In this document: positions 7,738-16,763 of the stretch, piece after piece | Layout: every line of letters starts with the position of its first letter | Numbering within the stretch: the stretch's first letter is position 1 | Source of the DNA: Helicobacteraceae bacterium | GTDB lineage: Bacteria; Campylobacterota; Campylobacteria; Campylobacterales; Helicobacteraceae | Direction of reading: 5' to 3' | Length of the DNA: 64,000 bases | NCBI GenBank assembly: GCA_900766555.1 | Contig: CAAFVR010000008.1 | Span: 1 to 64,000 of the forward strand | Made by a program: the position numbers and the translations under genes | Notes under the pieces: model-generated | What the model was told of the DNA's origin: nothing | What the model saw: only the letters and a program-made list of their open reading frames with translations | The model's database searches: none

Positions 7738-8462
7738 TAATTATCCCAGCGCGACTGAACTCTACGCGCTATCCTAAAAAAATGCTAGATCTGCTTGATG
7801 ATGTGCCATTAATTGTTAAAACTGCGCAAAATGCCGCGCTAGCCAATGTTGCGCCAGTTGTCGTAGCCTGCGATGATGAATTAATCTTAAAAGCTTGCAA
7901 AGATCATAAAATAGATGCGATCATGACTTCAAAAGAACATCAAAGCGGCACAGATAGATGCGCTGAAGCGGCTAGAATATTAGGGCTAGATCTTAATGAT
8001 GTGGTATTAAATATCCAAGGTGATGAGCCATTTTTGGAAAAAAGCGTCATACAAAAGCTTTTTCATATCACTAAGAAATGTGATTTTATGTCAAGTCTAG
8101 CCAAAGAAATAAGCGCAAAAGAGCCCGAATGCAATAATCCAAATGTCGTAAAATTGGTTTTAAATACAAATGACGAAGCAATATATTTTAGCCGCAGCCA
8201 GATCCCATTTGTGCGCGATAATGATAAAAATATCAAATATCTTTGTCATCTGGGCGTTTATGGCTTTAAAAATAAAACATTACAGGAATTTACAAAGCTG
8301 TCAAAATCCCCCATTGAAGATCTAGAAAAGCTTGAACAATTGCGCGCAATCTATCATGCTAAAAAAATTAACATTGCCGTGGTAGAAACTAATACATTTG
8401 GTATCGATACAAAAGAAGATATGCTAAAAGCAAGAAATTTAGTGGCAAAAAACTTTCGCTAG
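7734..8462 (+). CDS. kdsB: 3-deoxy-manno-octulosonate cytidylyltransferase (CMP-Kdo synthetase)
   Basis: KdsB makes CMP-Kdo for lipooligosaccharide inner core. The 242-residue sequence starts IIIPARLNSTRYPKKML and has HQSGTDRCAEAA near residue 73 and NIQGDEPFL near 97, the family signature for CTP and Kdo binding. GIDTKEDM near the C terminus is also typical. It is translated right after the msrQ-like gene and overlaps the convergent sdaA end by 24 bp. Confidence 0.95.
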   Translation: MIIIPARLNSTRYPKKMLDLLDDVPLIVKTAQNAALANVAPVVVACDDELILKACKDHKIDAIMTSKEHQSGTDRCAEAARILGLDLNDVVLNIQGDEPFLEKSVIQKLFHITKKCDFMSSLAKEISAKEPECNNPNVVKLVLNTNDEAIYFSRSQIPFVRDNDKNIKYLCHLGVYGFKNKTLQEFTKLSKSPIEDLEKLEQLRAIYHAKKINIAVVETNTFGIDTKEDMLKARNLVAKNFR

Positions 8463-9836
8463 CCCGCCAAGGCTTGTTTCTCGATATTTTGAATGCATAT
8501 CTTTGCCCGTTTCAAACATTGCCAAAATAACATCATCTAATCTAACAAGTCCCTCGTCATTTCGCAAAAGCGCCATTTTTGCCGCATTTATAGCCTTTGT
8601 AGAAGCTATTGCATTGCGCTCAATGCATGGTATTTGCACAAGTCCCGCTATCGGATCGCAAGTTAGCCCCAAATTATGCTCCATTGCAATTTCGGCTGCT
8701 GTGCAAACTTGAGCTGCGCTACCGCCTAATATTTGCGCCAAGCCAGCTGCGGCCATTGAGCAAGCCACGCCAACTTCGCCCTGACAGCCGACTTCAGCGC
8801 CAGAAATAGAGGCATTCATTTTGTATAAAGATCCGATAGCTCCAGAAGCTAGGAAAAAATCGCCCAAAATTTCATCCAAATTAGCATTTATATCAATAAG
8901 AAAATTCAAAGCATAATTTAATACCGCTGGGATTATCCCGCAAGCCCCATTTGTTGGCGCCGTCACTACGCGATAGCCCGCGGCATTTTCTTCACTCACA
9001 GCAAAAGCATAAATATTTATCCAGCTAAGCATCGCTAATGAACTTGATTTATCAGATCTGATGGCCTCATACATTTGCTTTGCGCGCCTTTTTACCCTAA
9101 GTCCGCCTTTTAAAATACCATCTGTTCTAAGTCCGCGATAAATGCATTCTTGCATAACGGTAAAAATATCTTTGATATGTTTTTTAAGTATTTTTTCATC
9201 ATGCAAAGCTAGCTCATTTTGCCTCATGAATTCTGCAATTGATAGCTCATTTTTAGAGCAATGATTTAATATATCTTGAGCATTTTTATAGGGCATTGGA
9301 ATTTGTGGGGTTAGCTTATTTTGAGTGTCAAATTCGCTATCTTCAAGCACAAATCCGCCCCCAATTGAATAATATGTTTGTGAAATAAAAGAGCCCTTAA
9401 AATGCGCAGTTAGCGTCATTGCATTTTCATGTTTTGGTAAAAAATGCGAATTAAAAATGAAATCTTTTGCATAATCAAAATCTATTATTTTTAGCGCTTT
9501 TATTTCATCTATTTTGTGATTTTGTATTTGCGGATCTAATATGCCAAAGGGCAATTTTTTGGATGATTTTATAGAGCTATAGAGCGGCTCCATCAGATCT
9601 AGCGGGATACTTTTTGCCTCAAAACCGCAAAGTCCAAGCAAAATCGCAATATCTGTGCCATGCCCGCGACCAGTTAGCGAAAGAGAGCCAAAAACTTGGA
9701 CTTCAAGGCGCGTTAGATCCGATAAATCGCGCCCTTTTAGCAGCTCTACAAAACGATTTGCAGCATTCATAGGGCCCGTGGTGTGCGAGCTCGAGGGGCC
9801 AAGTGCGATTTTAAAAACATCCAAAATTGAGATCAC
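8439..9836 (-). CDS. sdaA: Iron-sulfur L-serine ammonia-lyase
   Basis: SdaA deaminates L-serine to pyruvate and ammonia. Serine is a preferred carbon source of campylobacters. The 465-residue protein combines beta and alpha domains. It begins with [17 protein letters not shown], has [14 protein letters not shown] near residue 297, and carries cysteines in [16 protein letters not shown] and [18 protein letters not shown] that bind the oxygen-labile 4Fe-4S cluster. It overlaps sdaC by 4 bp; transporter and enzyme form an operon transcribed from the 11.05 kb divergent region. Confidence 0.96.
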   Translation of the reverse strand: MISILDVFKIALGPSSSHTTGPMNAANRFVELLKGRDLSDLTRLEVQVFGSLSLTGRGHGTDIAILLGLCGFEAKSIPLDLMEPLYSSIKSSKKLPFGILDPQIQNHKIDEIKALKIIDFDYAKDFIFNSHFLPKHENAMTLTAHFKGSFISQTYYSIGGGFVLEDSEFDTQNKLTPQIPMPYKNAQDILNHCSKNELSIAEFMRQNELALHDEKILKKHIKDIFTVMQECIYRGLRTDGILKGGLRVKRRAKQMYEAIRSDKSSSLAMLSWINIYAFAVSEENAAGYRVVTAPTNGACGIIPAVLNYALNFLIDINANLDEILGDFFLASGAIGSLYKMNASISGAEVGCQGEVGVACSMAAAGLAQILGGSAAQVCTAAEIAMEHNLGLTCDPIAGLVQIPCIERNAIASTKAINAAKMALLRNDEGLVRLDDVILAMFETGKDMHSKYRETSLGGLAKVFCH

Positions 9837-11047
9837 GAAAATAATCCATAAATAATTGCAGAAATTGTCACAAAGCCAAAAAATGTAACAAAAGTATTGC
9901 TGTAGATGCGATTTTTATATCTAGCCATGGCTGGCACTTTGACTATCGCAAACATCGGCATGAGAAATAAAATTCCAGCAATTATTGGCCCACCAAAACT
10001 TTCGATTATTCCTAAAATGCTTGGATTTTTAATGGCCACAAGCCATATCACGATGATAAAAAATATAGCGCTATTTGCCTTAGCTTTTTTACTAAGCGGG
10101 CTGCGTTTTGTCCTAAAAATACCGACTAATCCTTCTCTAGCGCCCAAATAATGTCCAATAAAACTTGAAGCGATGGCCAAAAATGCAATAAGCGGCCCAA
10201 GATATGAAATCCAAGGATTACTAAATTTATTTGCAAGATATGAAAGTATTGATATATTTTGACTTTTAGCCAGCGCTAGATCCGATGGACTAAGCGATAA
10301 CACGCAGCTAAATACAAAAAACATGATAAAAAATACCAAAATAGTAGATGTCTGTTTTGTGATTTTCTCCAAATTTGCCTCAGCTTTTTGAAAATCTCCA
10401 TATTTCGCGCGAAGCGAGAGTACAAGCGAAGAAATAGCTGGCAAATGATTGAATGAAAAAACAAGCACTGGAATGCTAATCCAAAGTGTTACAAAAAAAT
10501 CGCCAGCACTTGGGAATTCCGAAATGATCGATAAGTTCCAATGTGGTATCAAAAAAAGCGACATTCCAAATAAGATAACAGCCAACGGATATGTCAAAAA
10601 GCTCATGATTTTAAACATAAATGATTCGTTTAAAAGCATTATCCCAACTAGCAAAAGCACTAAAATTAGGCTTAAAATTACGCGATTTGGCTGCTCAAAA
10701 CCGAGCTGATTTATGATAAATGAATCTGCCGTATTTGTGATTCCATTGCCATAAATAAGCAAGATTGGAAAAATAGAGAAAAAATACAAAATCGTTATAA
10801 CTCTCCCCGCGCCAGATCCGAAGTGTTCATCAACAACATGCGTAATGTCAGAAAATTTCTGCTTTGATGACAATATAAAAAAGCCAAATCCACGATGCGC
10901 AAAATACGTCATAGGGCCAATTATCACAGCCATAACCACAAGTGGCCAAAAGCCAGCCAACCCCGCATTAATGGGCAAAAACAAAATGCCAGCGCCAACT
11001 GCCGTGCCAAAAAGGCTAACAATCCAAAGGAGATTAAATCTACTCAT
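9833..11047 (-). CDS. sdaC: Serine transporter SdaC (HAAAP family)
   Basis: This is a proton/serine symporter of 404 residues with about eleven hydrophobic segments. The N terminus [16 protein letters not shown] (about residues 14-29) is the hallmark substrate/ion-binding helix of the amino-acid permease superfamily. Adjacency to sdaA by an ATGA-type overlap settles the substrate as serine. C. jejuni carries the same pair and needs it for growth on serine and gut colonisation. Confidence 0.93.
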   Translation of the reverse strand: MSRFNLLWIVSLFGTAVGAGILFLPINAGLAGFWPLVVMAVIIGPMTYFAHRGFGFFILSSKQKFSDITHVVDEHFGSGAGRVITILYFFSIFPILLIYGNGITNTADSFIINQLGFEQPNRVILSLILVLLLVGIMLLNESFMFKIMSFLTYPLAVILFGMSLFLIPHWNLSIISEFPSAGDFFVTLWISIPVLVFSFNHLPAISSLVLSLRAKYGDFQKAEANLEKITKQTSTILVFFIMFFVFSCVLSLSPSDLALAKSQNISILSYLANKFSNPWISYLGPLIAFLAIASSFIGHYLGAREGLVGIFRTKRSPLSKKAKANSAIFFIIVIWLVAIKNPSILGIIESFGGPIIAGILFLMPMFAIVKVPAMARYKNRIYSNTFVTFFGFVTISAIIYGLFS

Positions 11048-11107
11048 ACTTACCTTTAATGTTAATGTAGAATGTCACATTTTATTAAAAAACTGAGGTG
11101 TTGGGGC

Positions 11108-11821
11108 ATGAAGCTGTGCATTGCGTTGAATTCTGCGTCTAGATCCGATGATTTGGTAATTTTAAAAGCCCTAGCTAGCAATTTAAGCCAAGATGATATA
11201 TCGCAACTCTACATCAAAATTGGCTTGCAGGGTTTTATACGCGATGGCAAAGATGCACTTTTGGATGTGAGAAAATATTTGCCAAATGCCAAAATATTTT
11301 TAGATCTAAAGCTTTATGACATACCAAATACGATGAGCGAGGCGCTAGGCTTTTGCGCAGATTTAGGCGTAGATTTGCTGACTTTGCACGCAAGTGCTGG
11401 GAGAGTGGCGCTTGAGGCCTGCGCTAATGCTGCTAGTAAAATGCAAATTCGGCCGCTTATTTTTGGCGTTAGCGCTCTAACATCTTTTGATGATGCCGCT
11501 TTTTATGAAATTTATAATGATTCTATTTCGAATTCTGCCTCAAAATTGGCTAGCCTTTGCTTTAGATCCGGACTAGATGGCGCTGTTTGTTCAAGTTTTG
11601 AAAGCAAGCAAATTAAAGATATCACAAGTCCTAATTTTTTAACATTATGTCCTGGGATCCGCCCCTTTGGAGAAAGTGCAAATGACCAAAAACGCGTTGC
11701 TAATCTTGAATTTTGCGCACAAAATGACGTAGATTTTGTAGTAATTGGTAGGCCCATTTATGAAAGCAAAGATCCATCCAAAACAACGCAAAAAATCCTA
11801 GATAAGATGCGTCAATTATGA
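11108..11821 (+). CDS. pyrF: Orotidine 5'-phosphate decarboxylase
   Basis: PyrF decarboxylates OMP to UMP, the last step of pyrimidine synthesis. The product of about 237 residues has the TIM-barrel motifs KIGLQGF near residue 37, IFLDLKLYDIPNTM (catalytic Lys-Asp region) near 63, and VVIGRPIYESKDP at the phosphate-binding C terminus. The ATG at 11108 is preferred over one at 11072 because GAGGTG precedes it and family members begin MKLC. Its stop overlaps the panC start. Confidence 0.95.
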   Translation: MKLCIALNSASRSDDLVILKALASNLSQDDISQLYIKIGLQGFIRDGKDALLDVRKYLPNAKIFLDLKLYDIPNTMSEALGFCADLGVDLLTLHASAGRVALEACANAASKMQIRPLIFGVSALTSFDDAAFYEIYNDSISNSASKLASLCFRSGLDGAVCSSFESKQIKDITSPNFLTLCPGIRPFGESANDQKRVANLEFCAQNDVDFVVIGRPIYESKDPSKTTQKILDKMRQL

Positions 11822-12648
11822 TAATACTGCGCACTAGAAATGAGCTGAAAGAATTTTGCAAAAAAAATTCTGACATTGGTTTTGTACCAACTATGGGCGC
11901 GCTGCACGCGGGACATGAGGCATTAATTAAAAGATCTGTGAGCGAAAATAACATAACAATTGTGAGCATTTTTGTAAATCCCACACAGTTTTTGCCGCAT
12001 GAAGATTTTAATAAATATCCTAGATCGCTTGAACTTGATGCAAAAATTTGCGAGCAAAATAAAGTGGACGCAATATTTGCTCCGGAAATAGATCAAATGT
12101 ATGAAAATACAGAATCTTTTAAAATCATTCCGCCATCATTTCTGACATCTGTTTTTGAGGGCGCGCTTAGGCCTTCGCATTTTGATGGCGTATGTCTAAT
12201 AATAATAAAGCTTTTAAATCTAATAAGGCCCAAAAAAGCGTATTTTGGTAAAAAAGATGCGCAACAATTGCTAATTTTGCAGCACATGGCCAAAGAATTT
12301 TTTATAGATACACAAATTATTCCTTGTGAAATAGTGCGAGATAGCAATAATTTAGCGCTAAGCTCAAGAAATATATATCTAAGCGAAAAGTCAAAAATAA
12401 AGGCCCTTCAATTATCGCGCGCTTTATTTGCTCTAAAAAATACCTATATTTCAGGCGAAAAAGATACAAAAAAGCTCCTAGAAATTGGTAAAAATGAGCT
12501 AAAAAATATTGATTTAGATTATTTTGAATTAATAGATATGGATCTACAAAAAGTGTTAGTTGCTTCAAAAAATACGATCGCAATAATTGCTGGGAAAATA
12601 AAAGATGATCCCAAATCTCCTAGATTGTTAGACAATATATGGCTGTAA
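11818..12648 (+). CDS. panC: Pantothenate synthetase
   Basis: PanC joins pantoate and beta-alanine with ATP to give pantothenate for coenzyme A. The 276-residue protein has FVPTMGALHAGHEALI (about residues 21-36, with the HxGH nucleotidyl-transfer motif), FVNPTQFLPHEDFNKYPR, and the later FGKKDAQQLLI and SSRNIYLS motifs. The start overlaps the pyrF stop and the end overlaps the porin start by 10 bp. Confidence 0.96.
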   Translation: MIILRTRNELKEFCKKNSDIGFVPTMGALHAGHEALIKRSVSENNITIVSIFVNPTQFLPHEDFNKYPRSLELDAKICEQNKVDAIFAPEIDQMYENTESFKIIPPSFLTSVFEGALRPSHFDGVCLIIIKLLNLIRPKKAYFGKKDAQQLLILQHMAKEFFIDTQIIPCEIVRDSNNLALSSRNIYLSEKSKIKALQLSRALFALKNTYISGEKDTKKLLEIGKNELKNIDLDYFELIDMDLQKVLVASKNTIAIIAGKIKDDPKSPRLLDNIWL

Positions 12649-13811
12649 TTAAAAAAGCTCTCTTAGTTCTATTATTTGGAATCTCATTTAGTTATGACTA
12701 CATCGATGAGGCATTAAAAAATGGCGAAAATAGTGGTGATTTAATGATTTATGGCGATTTTTTACGCTCCAAATCAAGACTCAATATAACGCCAAATAAA
12801 TTAGCGACATATTCATATCTAGATGACACAAGCTATTTGGTTGGACAAACCAGACTGGAATATATAAGCGGATTTTACAAGCTATTGCGCCTTAAGATCG
12901 GATTTGGCTTTATGTTTCCGCTATATAACGGACATAATAATTTGCAATCAAGCTTTGGAAAACTCGATTATCAAAAAGATTTTTTCAATCGCAACGAAGC
13001 GCAGCTAAGCGAAAGCTTTTTAGAATATTTTGATGGCGATACAAATATAAAAATCGGCAGATTAGATCTAAAAGATAACTTTAATAATGGCCTAATAGAT
13101 GGAATTGCTATAAAAAATAAAAGCCTAAAAGATTTGCTTTTAGAAGCGCAATATATGCGTAATTTTGGGAGATCTAGCTATTTTGAGATGAGCAATTTTG
13201 CAAGATTAGATCCGCTAAATATCGGGCTTTTTAAATTGATCGCCACATATGATTTGAAACCAAAGTTACTAGATTTGAGCGCATATATTAGTGCGATGTA
13301 TAAAAGTTTTATAAGTATTGGTGCAAAATCAAGCGCTAGCTTAGATATTGATAATTTCAAATTGCAAGGTGAGCTAGGCGCACTTGGGCTAATAAATATT
13401 AGAGAGCAAGATTCATCTTTAATACATGCCAAAATAACGCTCAAATATAAAAATTTAGCGGATCTAACGCTAGCTGGCGCAAATTCTAGCAAAGCTGGCT
13501 TGGGCAATATAAATATATTGGGCGATATGCTTTTGCCTGTATTTGACTGGGGCGCTAAGGCCTTTCGCACGCAATCAAATGCAAGTGCAATATTTCTCCA
13601 AAGTGGCTTTAATATGCGCGATTTCACACTTAGCATAGCCTATGGTTTTACATTTTTTAATCAAAAAGAGCTCGTAAATGAGCTTAATATAAATTCAAAT
13701 GTGTATTTAACAAACAATGTTTCACTTGTTATAAACTTAGCAAATACGCATATACAAAGTAGCTTTCCCACTTATACGCAATTAAATGGCGGGGTTAGAT
13801 TTAAATTTTAA
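12639..13811 (+). CDS. Outer-membrane porin, Opr-like
   Basis: The 390-residue protein has a signal sequence (about residues 1-18), then many alternating amphipathic strands, and ends in RFKF, the C-terminal phenylalanine required for beta-barrel insertion. YIDEALKNGENSGDLMIYGDFLRS after the signal resembles the plug-like start of campylobacterial Opr-family porins. Its overlap with panC suggests shared transcription. The SurA-like chaperone that follows would help fold such a barrel. Substrate specificity is not predictable here. Confidence 0.75.
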   Translation: MAVIKKALLVLLFGISFSYDYIDEALKNGENSGDLMIYGDFLRSKSRLNITPNKLATYSYLDDTSYLVGQTRLEYISGFYKLLRLKIGFGFMFPLYNGHNNLQSSFGKLDYQKDFFNRNEAQLSESFLEYFDGDTNIKIGRLDLKDNFNNGLIDGIAIKNKSLKDLLLEAQYMRNFGRSSYFEMSNFARLDPLNIGLFKLIATYDLKPKLLDLSAYISAMYKSFISIGAKSSASLDIDNFKLQGELGALGLINIREQDSSLIHAKITLKYKNLADLTLAGANSSKAGLGNINILGDMLLPVFDWGAKAFRTQSNASAIFLQSGFNMRDFTLSIAYGFTFFNQKELVNELNINSNVYLTNNVSLVINLANTHIQSSFPTYTQLNGGVRFKF

Positions 13812-13819
13812 GGATTGTT

Positions 13820-14659
13820 ATGAGAGTGAAATATTTTTTAGCGCTGGCATTATTTGCAAGTTTAAGCGCGGAGCCAAAAATAATTGATGGGATCGCTCTA
13901 ACGGTTAATGGCCTGCCAATTACAATTTCAGAAATTAAAGATCTAGGCTCAAAAGCTCAATTGCCAAAAGATGAGGCGATAAATGAGCTGATTTCTCAAA
14001 AGCTGCGTCAAAGTGAGATAAAGCGGCTTAATATCGTGATATCTAATGCGGATCTAGACAATCAAGTTGAGCAAATAGCCGCGCAAAATAACATAAGCTC
14101 AGAGGCCATGTTTGCGCAATTAGCGCGCGAGGGCGAGAGCAAAAAAGATTATCTAGAAAAGCTAAAAAATCATATGCAAACTCAAGCTTTGATTAGATCT
14201 ATCATATTAACCCAGGGTTCAAATATCGGGCTAGATGAAATGCAAGATTATTACAATAGACATCAAGATGAGTTCAAAATCCCAAAAACAATATTGGCCA
14301 CAAGATATGCAAGCTCAAAAAGAGATAGACTTGAAAAAAGTATCTCAAATCCTAATGAGGCTATAGCCGGCGTTGAGCGCGTGAATGAAAAAATAGAGCT
14401 AGATGCTATTCCAGTGCAGATCTCACAAATGTTTTTGTCCACAAAAGAGGGCGATTTCACACCAATTTTAAATAGCCCAAATAATGGCTTTATCTCCTTT
14501 AAAATACGCGAAAAGCAAGATGTGAAATTGCTATCTTTTGATGATGCCAAAAATTTAATAGCGCAAAAATTGTCCGAAGATAGGAGCAATAAAATACTCC
14601 AAGATTACTTTGCAAAGATCCGTCAAAAGGCAATAATTAAAAAAATTCGCGACATTTAG
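13820..14659 (+). CDS. Periplasmic SurA-like peptidyl-prolyl isomerase/chaperone
   Basis: The 279-residue protein starts with a signal peptide (cut near ALFASLSA) followed by KIIDGIALTVNGLPITISEIKDL, the standard SurA N-terminal chaperone opening. A divergent parvulin-like domain covers about residues 150-245, and a C-terminal helix (about 250-279) should pack on the chaperone core. C. jejuni Cj1289 is a comparable SurA-like protein. It lies 8 bp after the porin, fitting a role in outer-membrane protein folding. Isomerase activity is uncertain because the parvulin part is short. Confidence 0.8.
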   Translation: MRVKYFLALALFASLSAEPKIIDGIALTVNGLPITISEIKDLGSKAQLPKDEAINELISQKLRQSEIKRLNIVISNADLDNQVEQIAAQNNISSEAMFAQLAREGESKKDYLEKLKNHMQTQALIRSIILTQGSNIGLDEMQDYYNRHQDEFKIPKTILATRYASSKRDRLEKSISNPNEAIAGVERVNEKIELDAIPVQISQMFLSTKEGDFTPILNSPNNGFISFKIREKQDVKLLSFDDAKNLIAQKLSEDRSNKILQDYFAKIRQKAIIKKIRDI

Positions 14660-14668
14660 ACATTTAAC

Positions 14669-14697
14669 TTGATTTCAAACCAAAAATGCTTTAAAAT
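14669..14697 (+). promoter_or_regulatory. Sigma-70 promoter of tRNA-Ser
   Basis: The -35 element TTGATT (14669-14674) and -10 element TAAAAT (14692-14697) are separated by 17 bases. A start near 14704 would leave a leader of about 22 nt before the tRNA. The clear -35 is unusual for this group, where the -10 usually dominates. Confidence 0.55.
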
Positions 14698-14725
14698 GCA
14701 TCTCTAGCTTTGCTAGATCGGATCT

Positions 14726-14816
14726 GGACCGGTGGGTGAGTTGGCTTAAACCACGTCCCTGCTAAGGACGCGTAGTCGCAAGATTACCGAGGGTTCGAAT
14801 CCCTCCCTGTCCGCCA
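14726..14816 (+). tRNA. tRNA-Ser (anticodon GCT)
   Basis: The 91-nt cloverleaf has D-stem GGT/ACC, anticodon stem CGTCC/GGACG around loop CTGCTAA (anticodon GCT, reading AGC/AGU), a long class II variable arm, T-stem GAGGG/CCCTC with loop TTCGAAT, discriminator G and an encoded CCA. The acceptor stem GGACCGG/CCTGTCC pairs except at position 5-68 (C opposite U), an odd internal mismatch. The 5' flank carries an AGATCGGATCT copy of the window-wide motif. Confidence 0.95.
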
Positions 14817-14893
14817 TTTACTTTCATTTATTTTATAAACTATTTTTTACCGATATTTGTTACAATCAGTAACTTTATTCATAAGGAAATGTG

Positions 14894-15637
14894 ATGAAAA
14901 AATTATCTACTCTTATATCCATAGCTTTAGCTAGCTCTAGCTTTGCTTTTGCTCTGCCAAGTGGCGTTTTTGTAGGCGCTAATGTTGGCGCGCATTTGGG
15001 CGCAGTAGGCAGCGAATCTGGAGAAAGAAAAGGCAATATCCAAGTATCTCAAACTAGCAATTCGCAAACATTTAAATCTACTTTATATCAAGCCGTATCT
15101 CAGGGCAAAGATTTATATATAGATCCGACCGTTGGCTTTCGAAGTGGGGTTATTTATTCGCTAAATTCTTATAATGCATTTCGTGCTAATGCGACATTTG
15201 ATTTCACGCCTTTTACGCTAAAAGATAGCGGGCCTAAAACGACTAAAAATCTATTTCAAGCCGGCGTTGGGCTAGATTATTTGCTCTCATTTGATAATTA
15301 TGATGATGCTTTTGGGCTCTCAGTTGGTGGCGGATTTGATTTTGCCTTTGGTGATTTTGCAAATTATTTTAAATCGCAACAAAATCCAGCCGTTAAAAAA
15401 AGTTTGCATCTGCCGTACTTGCAAGTTGGTTTTTATAAAGGCATAGGCGGCGGATCTCAAGTACTAGATTTTGGTGTAAAAGTGCCTTTTGGTGAATATG
15501 TGCGCTATCCTGGCGATGCAAATAATTCTCTGACTGTACTTGGAACTACGATAACTGGAGCTTATAGTGCTGGGACTTCTTTTGTAGCATATTTGCGCTA
15601 TGCATATAATTTCAAATTGCCTATTTCTGAATATTAA
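14894..15637 (+). CDS. Outer-membrane beta-barrel protein
   Basis: The product of about 247 residues has a signal peptide (MKKLSTLISIALASSSFAFA) and strands rich in Gly and aromatic residues (VGANVGAHLGA, VGFRSGVIYSLN, AGVGLDYLL, VGGGFDFAFGDF, FVAYLRYAYNF), the style of small OmpA/OmpW-like or Helicobacter Hop-type barrels. It ends near KLPISEY. The ATG at 14894 has a better-spaced AAGGA than the GTG at 14891. An inverted repeat GTTAC-N5-GTAAC (14859-14873) overlaps the likely -10 TACAAT. The precise family is unknown. Confidence 0.7.
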   Translation: MKKLSTLISIALASSSFAFALPSGVFVGANVGAHLGAVGSESGERKGNIQVSQTSNSQTFKSTLYQAVSQGKDLYIDPTVGFRSGVIYSLNSYNAFRANATFDFTPFTLKDSGPKTTKNLFQAGVGLDYLLSFDNYDDAFGLSVGGGFDFAFGDFANYFKSQQNPAVKKSLHLPYLQVGFYKGIGGGSQVLDFGVKVPFGEYVRYPGDANNSLTVLGTTITGAYSAGTSFVAYLRYAYNFKLPISEY

Positions 15638-15669
15638 TATTTCAAAGGCTAGTCAATAGGGCCCAGCAG

Positions 15670-15691
15670 GCCTAGAGAAGTAGAGCTAGGC
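15670..15691. terminator. Possible bidirectional terminator between an OMP gene and fur
   Basis: A 6-bp inverted repeat, GCCTAG (15670-15675) and CTAGGC (15686-15691) around a 10-nt loop, lies between two convergent genes. On the plus strand a T-rich stretch (ATTTATTTTT) follows a few bases later, inside the end of fur. The stem is short, so efficiency is doubtful. Confidence 0.35.
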
Positions 15692-15693
15692 GG

Positions 15694-16152
15694 CTAGGAT
15701 TTATTTTTAGCCCGACATTTTTTGCATATTACAAAAAGTCTTGTGTCATGACTTATTAGCGTGGATTCGTTCAGATCCGCTATGAGCTTTTGTTTTTGCT
15801 CAATTTCTTTATCCACAAATTCCGTTATTTCGCCACATTCAAGACAAATTATATGATCATGATGCCCTTTGGCTGCTATTTCATAACGCTTACCGCTTTT
15901 ATCGGATTCAAGCGTGGTTATAAAGCGCTCTTTCTCAAGAAAATTTAAAATCCGATATGTCGAGCTTATACTCGTATTTTTATTTTTAACGCGGAGCTTT
16001 TGTGTAATTTCCTCTGGCGTTAAATGCTTTTTATTTTTATACAAAGTACTTAGCACTTCTTCGCGTTGTTTGGAATTTTTCAAATTATTTTTTTTTAATG
16101 TTTCACGGAGACGTTCTAATATCGACTCCAAGGTTTCAATACGATTTAACAC
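15694..16152 (-). CDS. fur: Ferric uptake regulator Fur
   Basis: Fur is an iron-responsive repressor of iron uptake genes. The 152-residue protein has a winged helix with KNSKQREEVLSTLYKNKKHLTPEEI (about residues 25-49) and a recognition helix near SISSTYRILNFLEKE. The metal-binding segment GHHDHIICLECGEITEF (about 96-112) and a final CKKC pair complete it. Fur and PerR are close relatives; length, the HHDH block and the neighbouring Fur-box-like site favour Fur. Its likely targets here include the efe operon at 49.4 kb. Confidence 0.85.
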   Translation of the reverse strand: MLNRIETLESILERLRETLKKNNLKNSKQREEVLSTLYKNKKHLTPEEITQKLRVKNKNTSISSTYRILNFLEKERFITTLESDKSGKRYEIAAKGHHDHIICLECGEITEFVDKEIEQKQKLIADLNESTLISHDTRLFVICKKCRAKNKS

Positions 16153-16176
16153 AATAAATCCTAACTATTTTAAAAA

Positions 16177-16195
16177 ATATTATCATTTTCATATG
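16177..16195 (-). promoter_or_regulatory. Candidate Fur box upstream of fur
   Basis: The minus-strand reading is CATATGAAAATGATAATAT, which resembles the Fur operator core (GATAATGATAATCATTATC) and lies 25-43 bp upstream of the fur start. Autoregulation would be in character. The surrounding DNA is very AT-rich, so chance similarity is possible. Confidence 0.4.
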
Positions 16196-16246
16196 TATTT
16201 TAATAATATTTTTCTCATTTTTGTTTTAAATTGATAAATGTTTAGA

Positions 16247-16711
16247 TTAACAGAATCTCGAATGAGTTAAAGCAATCGCAATTGCATCGGTTACATCAAG
16301 TGGTTTAATGTCTTGATTGATCTTTAATATTCTTTTGACCATGAAAGCTACTTGAGCTTTTGTGGCTTTGCCATTGCCAGTTATTGCTTTTTTGATCTGA
16401 AGTGGCGTGTATTCTGCGAAATTTCCAAAATCTTGCAGTATTTTTAGACTCAAAGCGCCTCTAAATTGCGCTAATTTGATAACGCTTTTTGGATTGTAGG
16501 CAAAAAATATATCCTCAATAGCCACGGAATCAATTTTATGCCCCTTTAATATCAGATCTATGGCCTCGATAAATTCCACAATTTGATGCTGTAATATCCT
16601 AGATTTAATATCTATAAAGCCATAATCTAATAATTTAAGTAAAGATTGCTGCTTTTGTAATACCGCATATCCGCAATATCTTGTGCCAGGATCGATTCCT
16701 AAAATGTTCAT
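16247..16711 (-). CDS. ruvC: Holliday junction resolvase RuvC
   Basis: RuvC cuts Holliday junctions during recombinational repair. The 154-residue protein starts [16 protein letters not shown] with the first catalytic Asp (residue 7), has [22 protein letters not shown] (Glu near 67), and ends with [12 protein letters not shown] supplying the last two acidic residues. Placement back to back with dnaA matches C. jejuni, where ruvC is the last gene before the origin. Confidence 0.95.
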   Translation of the reverse strand: MNILGIDPGTRYCGYAVLQKQQSLLKLLDYGFIDIKSRILQHQIVEFIEAIDLILKGHKIDSVAIEDIFFAYNPKSVIKLAQFRGALSLKILQDFGNFAEYTPLQIKKAITGNGKATKAQVAFMVKRILKINQDIKPLDVTDAIAIALTHSRFC

Positions 16712-16763
16712 TTTTTATGCTTTATGGTAATTTAATATCATTACAATAAAATTTGGCTAGCAG

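Noticed and set aside
16712..16763. Second origin half upstream of dnaA, as in H. pylori
   Set aside because: The 52-bp interval has no TTCAC box; only a promoter-like TACAAT is visible.
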